This document shows, in pieces, positions 8,095-16,559 of a stretch of 64,000 nucleotides of DNA. This DNA comes from VXYL01 sp965208525 (GTDB lineage: Bacteria > Pseudomonadota > Gammaproteobacteria > Pseudomonadales > Azotimanducaceae). The translations under genes were made by a program, and so were the position numbers. The notes beneath the pieces were generated by a model that searched no databases, was not told where the DNA came from, and saw nothing but the letters and a program-made list of their open reading frames with translations. Where the stretch lies: the NCBI GenBank assembly GCA_965208525.1, contig OZ242340.1, positions 3,224,001 through 3,288,000 on the forward strand. Direction: 5' to 3'. Within the stretch, counting starts at the first letter, position 1, and every line of letters starts with the position of its first letter.

Positions 8095-8658
8095 ATGACG
8101 GTGAAAACGGGGCAGGGACGCTTGGTGGCGGTGGTGGGGCCTGAGTCCACCGGCAAGACCACCCTCGCTCGGGAACTCGCCGCGGCGTTCGATGCGCCTT
8201 TCCTGCCGGAGTATGCCCGCGAGTACTTGGAGGAGCGTCTCGAGCGCACCGGCGATGCGTCGTACGACGAAACGGACCTTACCGCCATCGCCCACGAGCA
8301 CATCCGCCGGGAAGCGGCCTTCGCGCAATCTAGCGGGCGCGGCGGGGTGATTGACACGGATCTGATCGTGATCTTGATCTGGTGGAGCGAGCGCTTCGGG
8401 CAGCCACCCGCATGGCTCCACGATGCCATCGCCGGCCAGCCGAAGCGGCTGTATCTGCTTTGTGCCGCAGACTTGCCCTGGCAGGCGGATCCACTGCGTG
8501 AGTCCGAACACGACCGGGGACGCCTGTTTGACGTGTACCAGACAGTCCTTACGGACCTGCGACTGCCATTCGCCATCGTCGCCGGACAGGGCAGCGCCCG
8601 CCTCGACGCCGCCCGCAGCGCGGCAAGCCCAATCCTCGGTGCCGAGTCCAAGCATTAG
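8095..8658 (+). CDS. NadR/kinase-like P-loop ATPase
   Basis: A 187-residue P-loop protein. The Walker A motif VVGPESTGKTTLA lies near the N-terminus, followed by FLPEYAREYLEE and a Walker B-like GGVIDTDLIVILIWWSERF. The order 'GPESTGKTTL ... PEYAREY ... DTD' matches the ribosylnicotinamide-kinase domain of NadR and its stand-alone relatives, which phosphorylate nicotinamide riboside in NAD salvage. The N-terminal helix-turn-helix and adenylyltransferase parts of NadR are absent, so this is a single-domain member. The ATG at 8095 is preferred to an upstream TTG at 8077. No transporter of the PnuC type is nearby, so the substrate is only inferred. Confidence 0.68.
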   Translation: MTVKTGQGRLVAVVGPESTGKTTLARELAAAFDAPFLPEYAREYLEERLERTGDASYDETDLTAIAHEHIRREAAFAQSSGRGGVIDTDLIVILIWWSERFGQPPAWLHDAIAGQPKRLYLLCAADLPWQADPLRESEHDRGRLFDVYQTVLTDLRLPFAIVAGQGSARLDAARSAASPILGAESKH

Positions 8659-8703
8659 GGCCTCTGGAGGAGTGCATTTTCCCGACCAAGCGCCTGTCGG
8701 CGC

Positions 8704-8740
8704 TGGGGGAAGGCAGGATGCCTTCCCTCCAAAGGCCCGT
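8704..8740. repeat. Dispersed palindromic repeat R2, copy 1
   Basis: The core is GGGAAGGC-AGGAT-GCCTTCCC (8707-8727), a perfect 8-base stem with a five-base loop, followed by CTCCAAAGGCCC. The same core recurs at 29449-29488, 44436-44454 and 57571-57598. It lies in the gap between the NadR-like gene and the NCS2 permease gene, so it is not coding. Confidence 0.75.
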
Positions 8741-8837
8741 CCTTTTCGACGCTCCGCGTCTCCGGGTAGGGCTCGACCCCACTCTGCTACTCTCGCGGTC
8801 CGCACCGGGCCGGGGAAACGCGTGAAGCTCGAAGCCG

Positions 8838-10613
8838 ATGCCTGACTTGCCGGAAGAGCCATCCGACGGGACGGACGGGGAGGCCGGTCCGGAAGCGCGC
8901 ATCTCATGGCCGCTCGCCACCGGGCTCGGGCTTCAACTCGCCGGCATGGTGCTGCCCGGCGCGGTGCTGATACCCACGGTCGTGTTCCGCAGCGCCAGCC
9001 AGTCCGAGGAGGTCGTGCTGTGGGCCGTGTTTGCATCGCTGGTGGCCTGCGGGGCGACGACGATCCTGCAGGCGCAGGGACTCGGGCGCTTCGGTGGGCG
9101 CTACCTCATCGTCGCCGGTGCCTCCGGTGCGGCGATCGCCGTTAGCATCGCCGCCCTCAAGGCCGGCGGGCCGGCGCTTCTCGCGGCCCTCGTGCTGGCC
9201 ATGGCATTCCTGCAGCTCGGCCTTTCCGTGCGGCTTGCACCATTCCGCAGCGTGCTGACGCCGACGGTGACGGGCACGATCGTCATGCTCGTACCTGTCA
9301 CCGTGACGCCAGTGCTCTTCGAGCAGATGAACGACGTACCGCCAGGAGCCTCGCCGGCCGCTGGCCCTCTGTGCGCGTTCGTCACCCTGGCAACGGTCGC
9401 CGGCATCATGCTGAAGGCGCGCGGATCCATTGGTCTGTGGGCTCCTGTGATCGGCATCGTCGCCGGGTCGCTGGTCGCCGCCGCGTTCGGCCTGTACGAC
9501 ACGGCCCAGGTCGCGGATGCGCCATGGATTGGGCTGCCAACCGCTGTGTGGCCCGCCGTTCACTTCGAGCCCCACTTCGGCATTGCCTTCTGGACGCTGC
9601 TGCCGACGTTTCTGTTCGTTGGCCTGGTCTGCACGATTCAAACGACTAGCGGCGCCGTGGCGATTCAGCGGGTGTCATGGTCGAAGCCTCGCGCGGTCAA
9701 CTTTCGCGCCGTGCAGCGAGCGGTAGCGGCCGACTCTGTCGGCAACCTACTCTCGGCGCTGGCGGGCACCATGCCGCTAGGAGCGCGCCCGAACGGTGCG
9801 GCGATGGTGGAGACTACCGGAATGGGCTCAAGATCCATCGGCATTGCGGCCGGGATCGTGTTCTTGGCGCTTGCCTGCCTGCCGAAGGCGCTGGCCGTCG
9901 TGCTCGCGGTTCCCGGTCCGGTGACGGCGACCTTCATCACGCTCACCATGGCAACCATCTTCATCGTCGGCGTCAAGATGGTGGTCCAGGACGGCATGGA
10001 CCCTCGCAAGGGCGTCATCGTCGGCGCGGCATTCTGGATTGGCGTCGGCTTTGAGCATGGTGTCGTCTTTCCCGATTTCATGGCGAGCCTGACCGGAGCC
10101 ATGCCGCTCAACGGCATCGTTGCTGGCGGTGTGGCGGCGATCCTCGGAACCCTGTTCGTGCAACTGACAAGGCCGCGCACCAGGGCGACCGAAGTCGCGC
10201 TCGACTCCTCGTCGCTGCCGCAGATCCGCGAGTTCGTCGCCGGCTTCGCATCGCGGTCTGGGTGGGACGAACGGATGGCGGCGCGTCTCGATGCGGTCAG
10301 CGAAGAGACCTTGCTGACGCTTCTCGGGCGGGAGGAGGCTGCCTCGGCAGGGCCAAGGCGCCTGCTTGTCACGGCTCGCCGCGATGACGGAGGCGGCGCG
10401 ACCCTGGAGTTCCTCTCCGCCCGCGGCGACGAGAACCTTCAGGACCGGATTGCGCTGCTCGGGGAGGCCAGCGCCGGCGCGAGGCTGGAGGAGGAAGTGT
10501 CGCTGCGGCTGTTGCGTCACCTCGCCTCCTCGGTGCATCACCAGCAGTACTACGACATGGACGTCGTCACGGTGCGCGTGGACGCAACGAGGCGAACGAC
10601 GCACACGGCTTGA
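8838..10613 (+). CDS. NCS2-type nucleobase/xanthine permease with extra C-terminal domain
   Basis: A 591-residue protein. Residues about 25-450 are a polytopic permease of the nucleobase:cation symporter-2 (xanthine/uracil) superfamily: GLQLAGMVLPGAVLIPTVVF, repeated Gly/Ala-rich helices, LSALAGTMPLGARPNGAAMVETTGMGSR (in pieces) and a late MPLNGIVAGGVAAILGT helix. Residues about 455-585 form a soluble domain (QIREFVAGFASRSGWDER, AVSEETLLTLLGREE, DYYDMD-like end) reminiscent of RsbW-type HATPase folds. The position of the N-box Asn is Thr, so ATP binding is doubtful. Ordinary NCS2 members are about 430-480 residues and lack this part. The next gene is a small YciI-family protein 58 bases downstream. 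Substrate unknown. Confidence 0.75.
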   Translation: MPDLPEEPSDGTDGEAGPEARISWPLATGLGLQLAGMVLPGAVLIPTVVFRSASQSEEVVLWAVFASLVACGATTILQAQGLGRFGGRYLIVAGASGAAIAVSIAALKAGGPALLAALVLAMAFLQLGLSVRLAPFRSVLTPTVTGTIVMLVPVTVTPVLFEQMNDVPPGASPAAGPLCAFVTLATVAGIMLKARGSIGLWAPVIGIVAGSLVAAAFGLYDTAQVADAPWIGLPTAVWPAVHFEPHFGIAFWTLLPTFLFVGLVCTIQTTSGAVAIQRVSWSKPRAVNFRAVQRAVAADSVGNLLSALAGTMPLGARPNGAAMVETTGMGSRSIGIAAGIVFLALACLPKALAVVLAVPGPVTATFITLTMATIFIVGVKMVVQDGMDPRKGVIVGAAFWIGVGFEHGVVFPDFMASLTGAMPLNGIVAGGVAAILGTLFVQLTRPRTRATEVALDSSSLPQIREFVAGFASRSGWDERMAARLDAVSEETLLTLLGREEAASAGPRRLLVTARRDDGGGATLEFLSARGDENLQDRIALLGEASAGARLEEEVSLRLLRHLASSVHHQQYYDMDVVTVRVDATRRTTHTA

Positions 10614-10671
10614 CGCTACCCGCCCCTGTGCGACAGGATTCCGTTCGAGAGAAAAGACTCGGGAGTAACCC

Positions 10672-10971
10672 ATGTACGTTGCTGTTTTCGCGACCGACAA
10701 GCCGGGCACGGCGGATGTCCGCCGCGAGCACTTCAATGCCTTTGTCGAGTACCTGCGCGAGCATCCGAACCATCCCGATGTGGCCGTGCACCACGGCGGG
10801 CCGACCCTGTCCGAGGACACATCGACGATGATCGGGACGCTGCTGGTGCTCGAGGCACCCTCGTTGGACGCCGTGCGGGCCTTCGTTGCGGACAGTCCGC
10901 TCGGCCGTGCCGGCGTCTACGGCGACGTGCAGGTGCGACCGTGGGAATGGCGCACCGGAAGCCCGGACTAG
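10672..10971 (+). CDS. YciI-family small protein
   Basis: A 99-residue alpha/beta protein of the YciI/dimeric ferredoxin-like group: starts MYVAVFATDKPG, then REHFNAFVEYLREHP, a beta strand with TLLVLEAPSLDAVRAF and DSPLGRAGVYGDVQVRPWEW. Members are small cytosolic enzymes or ligand binders of mostly unknown function; some have a catalytic His/Asp pair. It probably shares the transcript of the NCS2 permease, with GGGAG upstream of its ATG. Function not assigned. Confidence 0.75.
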   Translation: MYVAVFATDKPGTADVRREHFNAFVEYLREHPNHPDVAVHHGGPTLSEDTSTMIGTLLVLEAPSLDAVRAFVADSPLGRAGVYGDVQVRPWEWRTGSPD

Positions 10972-10979
10972 GTCATAGG

Positions 10980-11028
10980 GAGGTGGGGGCTGGGGCAGAC
11001 CCCGGGCGTAGAGAGGGGTTGGCGGCGC
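10980..11028. repeat. Dispersed repeat R3, copy 1
   Basis: A GGGGCTGGGGC-AGA-CCCCGGG core followed by GTAGAGAGGGGTTGGCGGCG. It lies between the convergent ends of the YciI and TRAP large-permease genes. A second copy with the same order of elements is at 15119-15168. Confidence 0.65.
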
Positions 11029-11052
11029 CAAAGGCCCCGCGGTGCCAACTGC

Positions 11053-12369
11053 CTATGGGACCCCCACGACCCAAGTGCACACTGCGGGCATCGAGAGAAT
11101 GACCGCGAGCAGGCCCAGACCGCTCAGCAGGAACGGTACCGTCCCCCGAAACGACTCGCCGAGGGGCACGTCTCGGGCCAACGAGTTGATCGCGTATACG
11201 TTGAGGCCGATCGGCGGCGTTATGAGCCCGATCTCGACGACGATCAAGGCCAGGACACCGAACCAGATCGCCGTTGCCTCCTCGCCGTAGCCGAAGTCGA
11301 GGCCGGCCACAAGCGGAAAGAAGACCGGCACGGTGAGGAGAATCATGGCGAGGCTGTCCATGACGCAGCCAAGCACCAGATAGACGAGCAGAATACCGAT
11401 CAGGATCGCCATGGGCGGCAGCCCCGATCCTCCGAGCGCCTCGGCGAGGGCAGCGGGAACCTGCGACAGGGCGAGAAAGCCGTTGAAGACTTCGGCGCCG
11501 ATGAGGATGAGAAACACCATACCGGTCGCCCGGGCGGTATCGAGCGTCGTGTCCAGAAGCTCGCGCCAGCCTAGGCGCCCGCCGGCAAAGGCCACGAGAG
11601 CGACCGCCGCTACCCCAACTGCCGCCGCTTCCGTCGGTGTGAAGACGCCGGCGTAGATGCCGCCGACGACCACTAGGAAGACCCCGGCCACCGGCCAGAC
11701 ACGGCCGAGGGCCCGGATGCGCTCCATGATGGGCATGGCGGTCGCGGCCGGCGCTGCGTCGGGGTGCCGGCGCGCGTATGCGGCGATCGCCAGCGTGTAG
11801 CCGAGGGCGGCGATGATGCCGGGCACGAGCGCCGCGAGAAACAGCTTGCCGATCGACTGCTCCGTGAGCACGGCGTAGATCACCAGGATGATCGAAGGTG
11901 GGAAGAGAATCCCCAGGGTTCCGCCGGCGGCGAGCGTGCCCGTGGCCAGTGCCCCGGAGTAGCCGTGCCGGCGCATTTCCGGAAGCGCCACGGCGGCCAT
12001 GGTCGCGCCGGTCGCAATCGACGAGCCGCAGACGGCGCCGAACGCTGCGCAACCGCCGATGGTGGAAACCGCCAATCCGCCGCGGCGGTGGCCCACCAAT
12101 GCCCTGGCGGCATCGAAGAGTTGGCGGCTGAGCCCTGCCCGGGTGGCGAGCTGACCCATCAGGAGGAACAGAGGCAGCACCGACAGCGTGTAGCTTGATA
12201 CCCGGCCGAAGGGAGCGGTGTTGAGCAGGTTCAGGAACGCGGGCCAGCCGGCGAGGGACGCAAAGCCGAACCCGCCCACAACGAACATCGCGACCGCCAC
12301 CGGCATGCGCAGCGCCGCGAGCGCGAGGCAGGCGACGAACAGGAGCCCACCGAACGCGATGTCCGTCAT
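11053..12369 (-). CDS. dctM: TRAP transporter large permease (DctM-type)
   Basis: A 438-residue, strongly hydrophobic protein with about 12 membrane helices, typical of TRAP large subunits: MPVAVAMFVVGGFGFASL near the N-terminus, FLLMGQLATRAGLSRQLF, GILFPPSIILVIYAVLTEQS and a late LITPPIGLNVYAINSLA. It couples Na+ or H+ entry to uptake of an organic acid or related solute brought by the periplasmic receptor. The ATG at 12369 overlaps the small-subunit stop by 4 bases (ATGA). A longer open frame upstream is small-subunit sequence in another frame. Last gene of the dctP-dctQ-dctM operon. Confidence 0.9.
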   Translation of the reverse strand: MTDIAFGGLLFVACLALAALRMPVAVAMFVVGGFGFASLAGWPAFLNLLNTAPFGRVSSYTLSVLPLFLLMGQLATRAGLSRQLFDAARALVGHRRGGLAVSTIGGCAAFGAVCGSSIATGATMAAVALPEMRRHGYSGALATGTLAAGGTLGILFPPSIILVIYAVLTEQSIGKLFLAALVPGIIAALGYTLAIAAYARRHPDAAPAATAMPIMERIRALGRVWPVAGVFLVVVGGIYAGVFTPTEAAAVGVAAVALVAFAGGRLGWRELLDTTLDTARATGMVFLILIGAEVFNGFLALSQVPAALAEALGGSGLPPMAILIGILLVYLVLGCVMDSLAMILLTVPVFFPLVAGLDFGYGEEATAIWFGVLALIVVEIGLITPPIGLNVYAINSLARDVPLGESFRGTVPFLLSGLGLLAVILSMPAVCTWVVGVP

Positions 12370-12929
12370 CCCCTGAGTGCTCGGACATGGCGCCACGCGA
12401 CGAGTACGCACGCCAGCGTCAGCAGTCCCGCCGCGAACAGCGCCGCGAAGTACGCCCAGTGCATGGGGATCGCCAGGAACAGCGTGGTCTCCGCATCCTT
12501 GAGCTTGTGCATGGCACCAACGAACAGCCGCCACGTGACCAAGCCAGCCACCAGCATGAACACGATGCCGTGCAGGGCATCCAATGCCGCGCGGCCGCGT
12601 TCGTGCAGGCGGCTCGTGAAGAAATCGACGACAACATGGCCGCCCGTGAGGTGACAGTGGGGAAAGAAGGCGAACACCGCGACGCCGCAGGCAAGTTCCG
12701 TGATTTCGTAGTCCCCCGGTATCGGCGTGCCGAAGAAATGCCGTCCGACAACACTCGCCACTGTCATTCCGACGACGCCCATGAGAAGCACGCCGCCCGC
12801 CAGCGCAAAGGCCTCGGCGATTCGCTCAATCGCTGCACCTGGGCCATGTGATGTTCCGGTCCAGCGGGACGGTGGTGCGGCGGTGGGCGCCGGTCGAGAC
12901 GAGTCGCGGCGCGACACCCTAGCGATCAT
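12366..12929 (-). CDS. dctQ: TRAP transporter small permease (DctQ-type)
   Basis: A 187-residue membrane protein with four predicted helices: about 42-63, 76-98, 115-137 and 158-181. Family features include GRHFFGTPIPGDYEITELACG and HLTGGHVVVDFFTSRL, the usual mid-protein signature of DctQ. The N-terminal 30 residues are hydrophilic and Pro/Ser-rich. It assembles with the DctM-type subunit in the inner membrane. Its start overlaps the end of the receptor gene by 11 bases, and its end overlaps dctM by 4, so the three are translationally coupled. Confidence 0.88.
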   Translation of the reverse strand: MIARVSRRDSSRPAPTAAPPSRWTGTSHGPGAAIERIAEAFALAGGVLLMGVVGMTVASVVGRHFFGTPIPGDYEITELACGVAVFAFFPHCHLTGGHVVVDFFTSRLHERGRAALDALHGIVFMLVAGLVTWRLFVGAMHKLKDAETTLFLAIPMHWAYFAALFAAGLLTLACVLVAWRHVRALRG

Positions 12930-13944
12930 CGCCGTGCAGCGCGACGAGGCGTTCCGCTTCGGCGAGCAGGGCCCGGCCGTCGTGTCCCATCGTATCCACC
13001 TTCGCCACCCAGCCGGCGATCACGGACGCGGTGGCCTTGCGCCAGCGGGAGCGCTCCGGCGCATCGAGGGACAGAATCGAATGGCCCCGCCCCACTGCGA
13101 TGTCGCGACCGGGCCGTTCATCGTCCTGCCACAGCCGGCCGAGCCGCCTCGCGAGTGCCATTCCGGTTGTGTCGTCCAGCACCTCCCTGACGTCGGCCGG
13201 CAAGCCCTCGTAGCGGGTCCTGTTCATTACCAGCACGAAGGGAGTGCAGGAAAGCCCCACTTCCGTGTGGTGACGCGTGACTTCGTGAAGCCTGAACGGC
13301 CGCATGATGGTCCAGGGTATATAGGCGCCATCGACCACTCCCCTGGAGAGCGCCTCGTAGGCTTGGGGAATGGGCATGCCGACCGGGACCGCGCCAAGCG
13401 CCTCGACAATGGCTGCGGCGGTTTGGGAAGCGGCGCGCACCTCGAGCCCCTTGAGGTCCTCGAGCGTGCGAACCTGCCGCTTTACCGTGTGAAGGTGGCC
13501 TGGCGCGGTTGCATGGAACACGAGTGGGTGCGTGTCGCCGTACTCGCCCTGCATCCGCTGCCGATGGAACGCTGTCAACGCCGCACTGGTCGCCACCGCG
13601 TCGGAGCACACGAACGGCAGCTCGAACACCTCGGTCAGCGGGAACCGGCCGGGCGAGTAGCCCGGTAGGGTCCAGGCAATGTCGACCACACCGTCCCGCG
13701 CCTGCCCGTAGAGGTCTCCGGGCCTGCCGCCAAGCTGCATGGCGGGATACACCCGGATCGTGACCCGCCCACCGGACCGAAGAGCCACTTCGGCGGCCCA
13801 CGGCTGCAGGAACTCGGTTACGGCGATGGAACTCGGAGAGTTGAACGTGTGCAGCCGGAGTTCGACCGGCTCCGCCACCGAACTCCACGCCGCCCAGAGA
13901 ACCCACCCGGACAGGCAGACGCCAACTGCCGAACTAGCCCGCAT
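12919..13944 (-). CDS. dctP: TRAP transporter periplasmic substrate-binding protein (DctP-type)
   Basis: A 341-residue secreted protein. Residues 1-24 are a signal peptide ending near SSVAEP. The mature part has the DctP fold with LRLHTFNSPSSIAVTEFLQPWA, VYPAMQLGGRPGDLYGQARDG and the late GAVPVGMPIPQAYEALSRGV. The last is the conserved segment before the specificity Arg region; here it reads VVDGAYIPWTIMR. Ligands in this family are mostly carboxylates and are not predictable here. First gene of the operon. The ATG at 13944 is the only start that keeps the signal peptide. Confidence 0.88.
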   Translation of the reverse strand: MRASSAVGVCLSGWVLWAAWSSVAEPVELRLHTFNSPSSIAVTEFLQPWAAEVALRSGGRVTIRVYPAMQLGGRPGDLYGQARDGVVDIAWTLPGYSPGRFPLTEVFELPFVCSDAVATSAALTAFHRQRMQGEYGDTHPLVFHATAPGHLHTVKRQVRTLEDLKGLEVRAASQTAAAIVEALGAVPVGMPIPQAYEALSRGVVDGAYIPWTIMRPFRLHEVTRHHTEVGLSCTPFVLVMNRTRYEGLPADVREVLDDTTGMALARRLGRLWQDDERPGRDIAVGRGHSILSLDAPERSRWRKATASVIAGWVAKVDTMGHDGRALLAEAERLVALHGDDR

Positions 13945-14167
13945 TTCTCACCAGTCCTCGATTGCGGACGACGATGCACTTGCCTGTGCGGACGTGCCTC
14001 CTGGCACGCGCGGGCCCTGCTGCCACAGCGACACCTCGTCGCCCTCGCAACGACGGTTGGTGAGGAAATGCGGGCTAGGAATCCAGTGCAAGGGTTCTCC
14101 GCGACCTGCCTTCCGCCGTATGTTCGCCGACGGGCGCATTCCTTGGCAACGGCAGGGAATGACTTGG
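13945..14167. other. Intergenic region, nothing recognised
   Basis: About 220 bases between the start of the TRAP receptor gene and the end of the phosphotransferase gene, both leftward. It should contain the TRAP operon promoter, but no clear -35/-10 pair or regulator palindrome could be picked out. Confidence 0.4.
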
Positions 14168-14989
14168 CTATATGCGGGCGAGGTAGTCGGCGGCTTGCTG
14201 GTGGATTTCCGGGCGGTCGTTGCCTTGGGCGAGTTGTGCAGCGGCCCAGGCGTATTCGCGGATGTAGAAGGCTGTGCGCGTTCGATGGAAGTGCTCGGGG
14301 GAGGGTGGGGGCGTGCCGGCAGCTTCGCTCCAGGCTTGAACGCAGAGCCACGTCGCGTCCTGCTCCCACTCGAGGCAAGTGCAAAGGCCCAGCACGTCGA
14401 ACAGCGGATCGTTGTCGCCGGCGTGTTCCCAGTCCAGGGTGCGCCAGCCCCTCGGCGTGCAAAGGACGTTCCACGGATTCAGGTCGTTGTGGCAGCCCTT
14501 GATGCGCGTTGGGTGCCACGACAGGCGTTGAAAGGCCGCTGCGGCGCGACGGTCCAGGCAGCCGGCATCCCTCGCGGCGCGGAAATAGGCGGTAACAACC
14601 GCCTTGACGTCATAGCGCTGGATGCCGGCCGGAATCTCGCCGTGCAGGCGAGCGATGCCAATGCCGGTCTCTTCGGCGGAGGCCGGAGCCTGGGCAAGGG
14701 TCGGCGCGTCGATCCATTCGGTGATGAGGTGCCCTCTCGTCTTGTCGAACGCCACTACCGCCGGTGCCGAAGGTAGTGCGAGATAGGTCGCCTCAACCGG
14801 TCGCGGTCCGAGATTCCTCACCACGCGCACCGCATAGTCGTGCCCCTCCACGGCGAAGCGCCAGTTGCGATTGGTGTAGCCGCCGGTCAGCCATTGCATG
14901 GCATCGAGCGGTTGGTCCCGCCAAGCCGGCACCAAGGATCGAATCACCTGCCGGGCGTCGTCTTCGTGCGCGTCGTGCTCTTCGTCCAC
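14168..14989 (-). CDS. Choline-kinase/aminoglycoside-phosphotransferase-like protein
   Basis: About 273 residues with the APH/choline kinase fold. A Gly-rich N-lobe (WLTGGYTNRNWRF) and a strand with YAVRVV come first. The catalytic loop HNDLNPWNVL and the metal-binding LDWEHAGDNDPLFDV follow; both Asp-containing motifs are intact. The family phosphorylates small hydroxylated molecules such as choline, ethanolamine or thiamine; the substrate is unknown. The open frame starts at 15076, but the first part is Cys/Asp-rich and out of character. The GTG at 14989 gives a normal length, though its ribosome-binding site is weak. Start uncertain. Confidence 0.72.
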   Translation of the reverse strand: MDEEHDAHEDDARQVIRSLVPAWRDQPLDAMQWLTGGYTNRNWRFAVEGHDYAVRVVRNLGPRPVEATYLALPSAPAVVAFDKTRGHLITEWIDAPTLAQAPASAEETGIGIARLHGEIPAGIQRYDVKAVVTAYFRAARDAGCLDRRAAAAFQRLSWHPTRIKGCHNDLNPWNVLCTPRGWRTLDWEHAGDNDPLFDVLGLCTCLEWEQDATWLCVQAWSEAAGTPPPSPEHFHRTRTAFYIREYAWAAAQLAQGNDRPEIHQQAADYLARI

Positions 14990-15118
14990 CGCGCCATCAT
15001 CGCCGCCAAGCCCGGCGATGCGCAAACGGGTACACTGCCGGCAAGCAGGAGCTTGCGCGCTCTTCAGGGCGGGCAAGCGGGGTGGAAGCGTCGTGCCAAA
15101 GGCGCATGGTCACGGAGA

Positions 15119-15168
15119 GGTGGCGGCTGGGGCCAGCCCCCGGGTGCAAGCAAGGGGGTTGGCGGCGT
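15119..15168. repeat. Dispersed repeat R3, copy 2
   Basis: GGTGGCGGCTGGGGC-CAGCCCC-GGGTG is followed by CAAGCAAGGGGGTTGGCGGCG, the same element order as at 10980-11028. The copy ends exactly at the GTG start of the VWA gene. Its AAGGGGG segment is correctly placed to act as that gene's ribosome-binding site. Confidence 0.65.
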
Positions 15169-16519
15169 GGACATCACCTTCACCCGCTTCGTCTCCGCGC
15201 TCAGAAACGCCGATGTCCGGGCATCGCCGGCGGAAACCCTGGTTGCCTTTGACGCCTTGCGCCAGGTGGGAGTACGCGATCCAGAGCTGCTGCGCGATGC
15301 GCTCTCGCTGACCCTCGCCAAGACCCGCGCCGAAAAGCAACGTTTTGCGGAGACCTTCGAGCGTTTCTTCCACCAGCTTGCCTTTCGCGAGCCGGCCAAG
15401 CGCACTTTCCTGCGTAGCGCGAATCCCGATGCCCTCTTGGCCAAGCTCGACGGGCGTGTCTCGCCGGGGCTCCTTGCCACCATCGAAGACGTGCTGCGCG
15501 ACGAACGGGACGACTTGGCGGTGCGTGTGCAGCAAGCCGGGGAGGCCGCCGGCGTACATGCGATTCGCACGCTGCGGGAGAAGGCCGGCGTTGCAGACGC
15601 CATCGGCCGAGCACTGGCGCTAAACGAACTCGACGGCGCGGTGGCGGCGGGCGGCGGCCTCGATGGCAACGAGGAGACGTTGCTGCGTTACCTGCGGCAG
15701 TACTTGCGCCAGCAGATTCGCGACTACGTCGATGCCCAATACCGCCTGCATGTGGACCCGACCGGCAAGCGGGCGTTGGTTGACGCCGCGCTCAAGTCGA
15801 ACCTCGACCAGCTGCCCATGGCGTATCGCGACGACGTGCGTCGCGTCGTCGAGAAGCTGGCGGAGCGCCTTGCCCGCGACCATCGCAAGCGGCGCAAGCG
15901 AGCACAGCGAGGAACCCTCGACATCAAGCGCACCATCCGCAGCAATGTCGCCTACGACGGCGCGATCTTCGACCTGCGCTGGCGCCGGGTGGTGCGCGAG
16001 AAACCAACCGTGTTCGTGCTGTGCGACGTGAGCAACTCGGTGGCGAGAGTCGCGCGCTTTCTGCTCTTGCTGCTCTATGAACTCACGGACTTGCTGCCCA
16101 ACATCCGCGCCTTCGCCTTTTCCAGCCACCTCGGTGAGGTGACGGACGTGTTCACGGACCGGCCCTCGGAGGAGGCGATCGAGGAGGCGCTGTTCCTTTG
16201 GGGCAAGGGCAACACGGATTACGCCCGCGCCTTCCTCGACTTTCGCGAACTGTGTGGCGCCGAACTCAGTCGCCGCAGCACCTTGATCGTGCTCGGTGAC
16301 GGTCGCAACAACTACTACGACCCCCGCCCCGATTTGCTCGAAGAACTCTCGCGGCGTTGCCGCCAGACCTTCTGGCTGAATCCAGAGACGCGCGACCAAT
16401 GGCGCGAGGGCGATTCCGAAATGCGTCGCTACGCCCCCCACTGCACCACCGTTGCCACCTGCAACAAGCTGCGCGACCTCGAACGCTTCGCCGACCGGTT
16501 ACTCGCAACGACGCTGTAA
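15167..16519 (+). CDS. VWA domain protein, CoxE-like
   Basis: A 450-residue cytosolic protein of the CoxE/VWA group. The N-terminal two thirds are helical (VRASPAETLVAFDAL, then charged helices). The C-terminal von Willebrand A domain has a metal-ion (MIDAS) motif VLCDVSNS, the D-x-S-x-S form, followed by LLLLLYELTDLLPNIRAFAF and TLIVLGDGRNN. Such proteins usually pair with a MoxR-type AAA ATPase to mature metalloenzymes or remodel complexes. No MoxR gene adjoins this copy; the only one in the window is at 58.8-59.7 kb beside a different VWA gene. The frame is open upstream to 14840, but the GTG at 15167 has an AAGGGGG site and gives the usual start (DITFTRFVSALR). Confidence 0.78.
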   Translation: MDITFTRFVSALRNADVRASPAETLVAFDALRQVGVRDPELLRDALSLTLAKTRAEKQRFAETFERFFHQLAFREPAKRTFLRSANPDALLAKLDGRVSPGLLATIEDVLRDERDDLAVRVQQAGEAAGVHAIRTLREKAGVADAIGRALALNELDGAVAAGGGLDGNEETLLRYLRQYLRQQIRDYVDAQYRLHVDPTGKRALVDAALKSNLDQLPMAYRDDVRRVVEKLAERLARDHRKRRKRAQRGTLDIKRTIRSNVAYDGAIFDLRWRRVVREKPTVFVLCDVSNSVARVARFLLLLLYELTDLLPNIRAFAFSSHLGEVTDVFTDRPSEEAIEEALFLWGKGNTDYARAFLDFRELCGAELSRRSTLIVLGDGRNNYYDPRPDLLEELSRRCRQTFWLNPETRDQWREGDSEMRRYAPHCTTVATCNKLRDLERFADRLLATTL

Positions 16520-16539
16520 GGGAACGCCCATACAGCATT

Positions 16540-16559
16540 CCGCCAAGGGGCGGCTGTTT
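16540..16559 (+). terminator. Candidate rho-independent terminator after the VWA gene
   Basis: CCGCC-AAGG-GGCGG (16540-16553) is followed by CTGTTTA, 20 bases after the rightward stop at 16519. The T run is short. The hairpin also lies immediately past the leftward sirtuin stop, so it may serve both convergent genes. Confidence 0.5.

Noticed and set aside
14840..15166. Upstream extension of the CoxE-like VWA frame
   Set aside because: The extension reads through the start of the divergent kinase gene and a dispersed repeat. The GTG at 15167 has its own ribosome-binding site and fits the family start.
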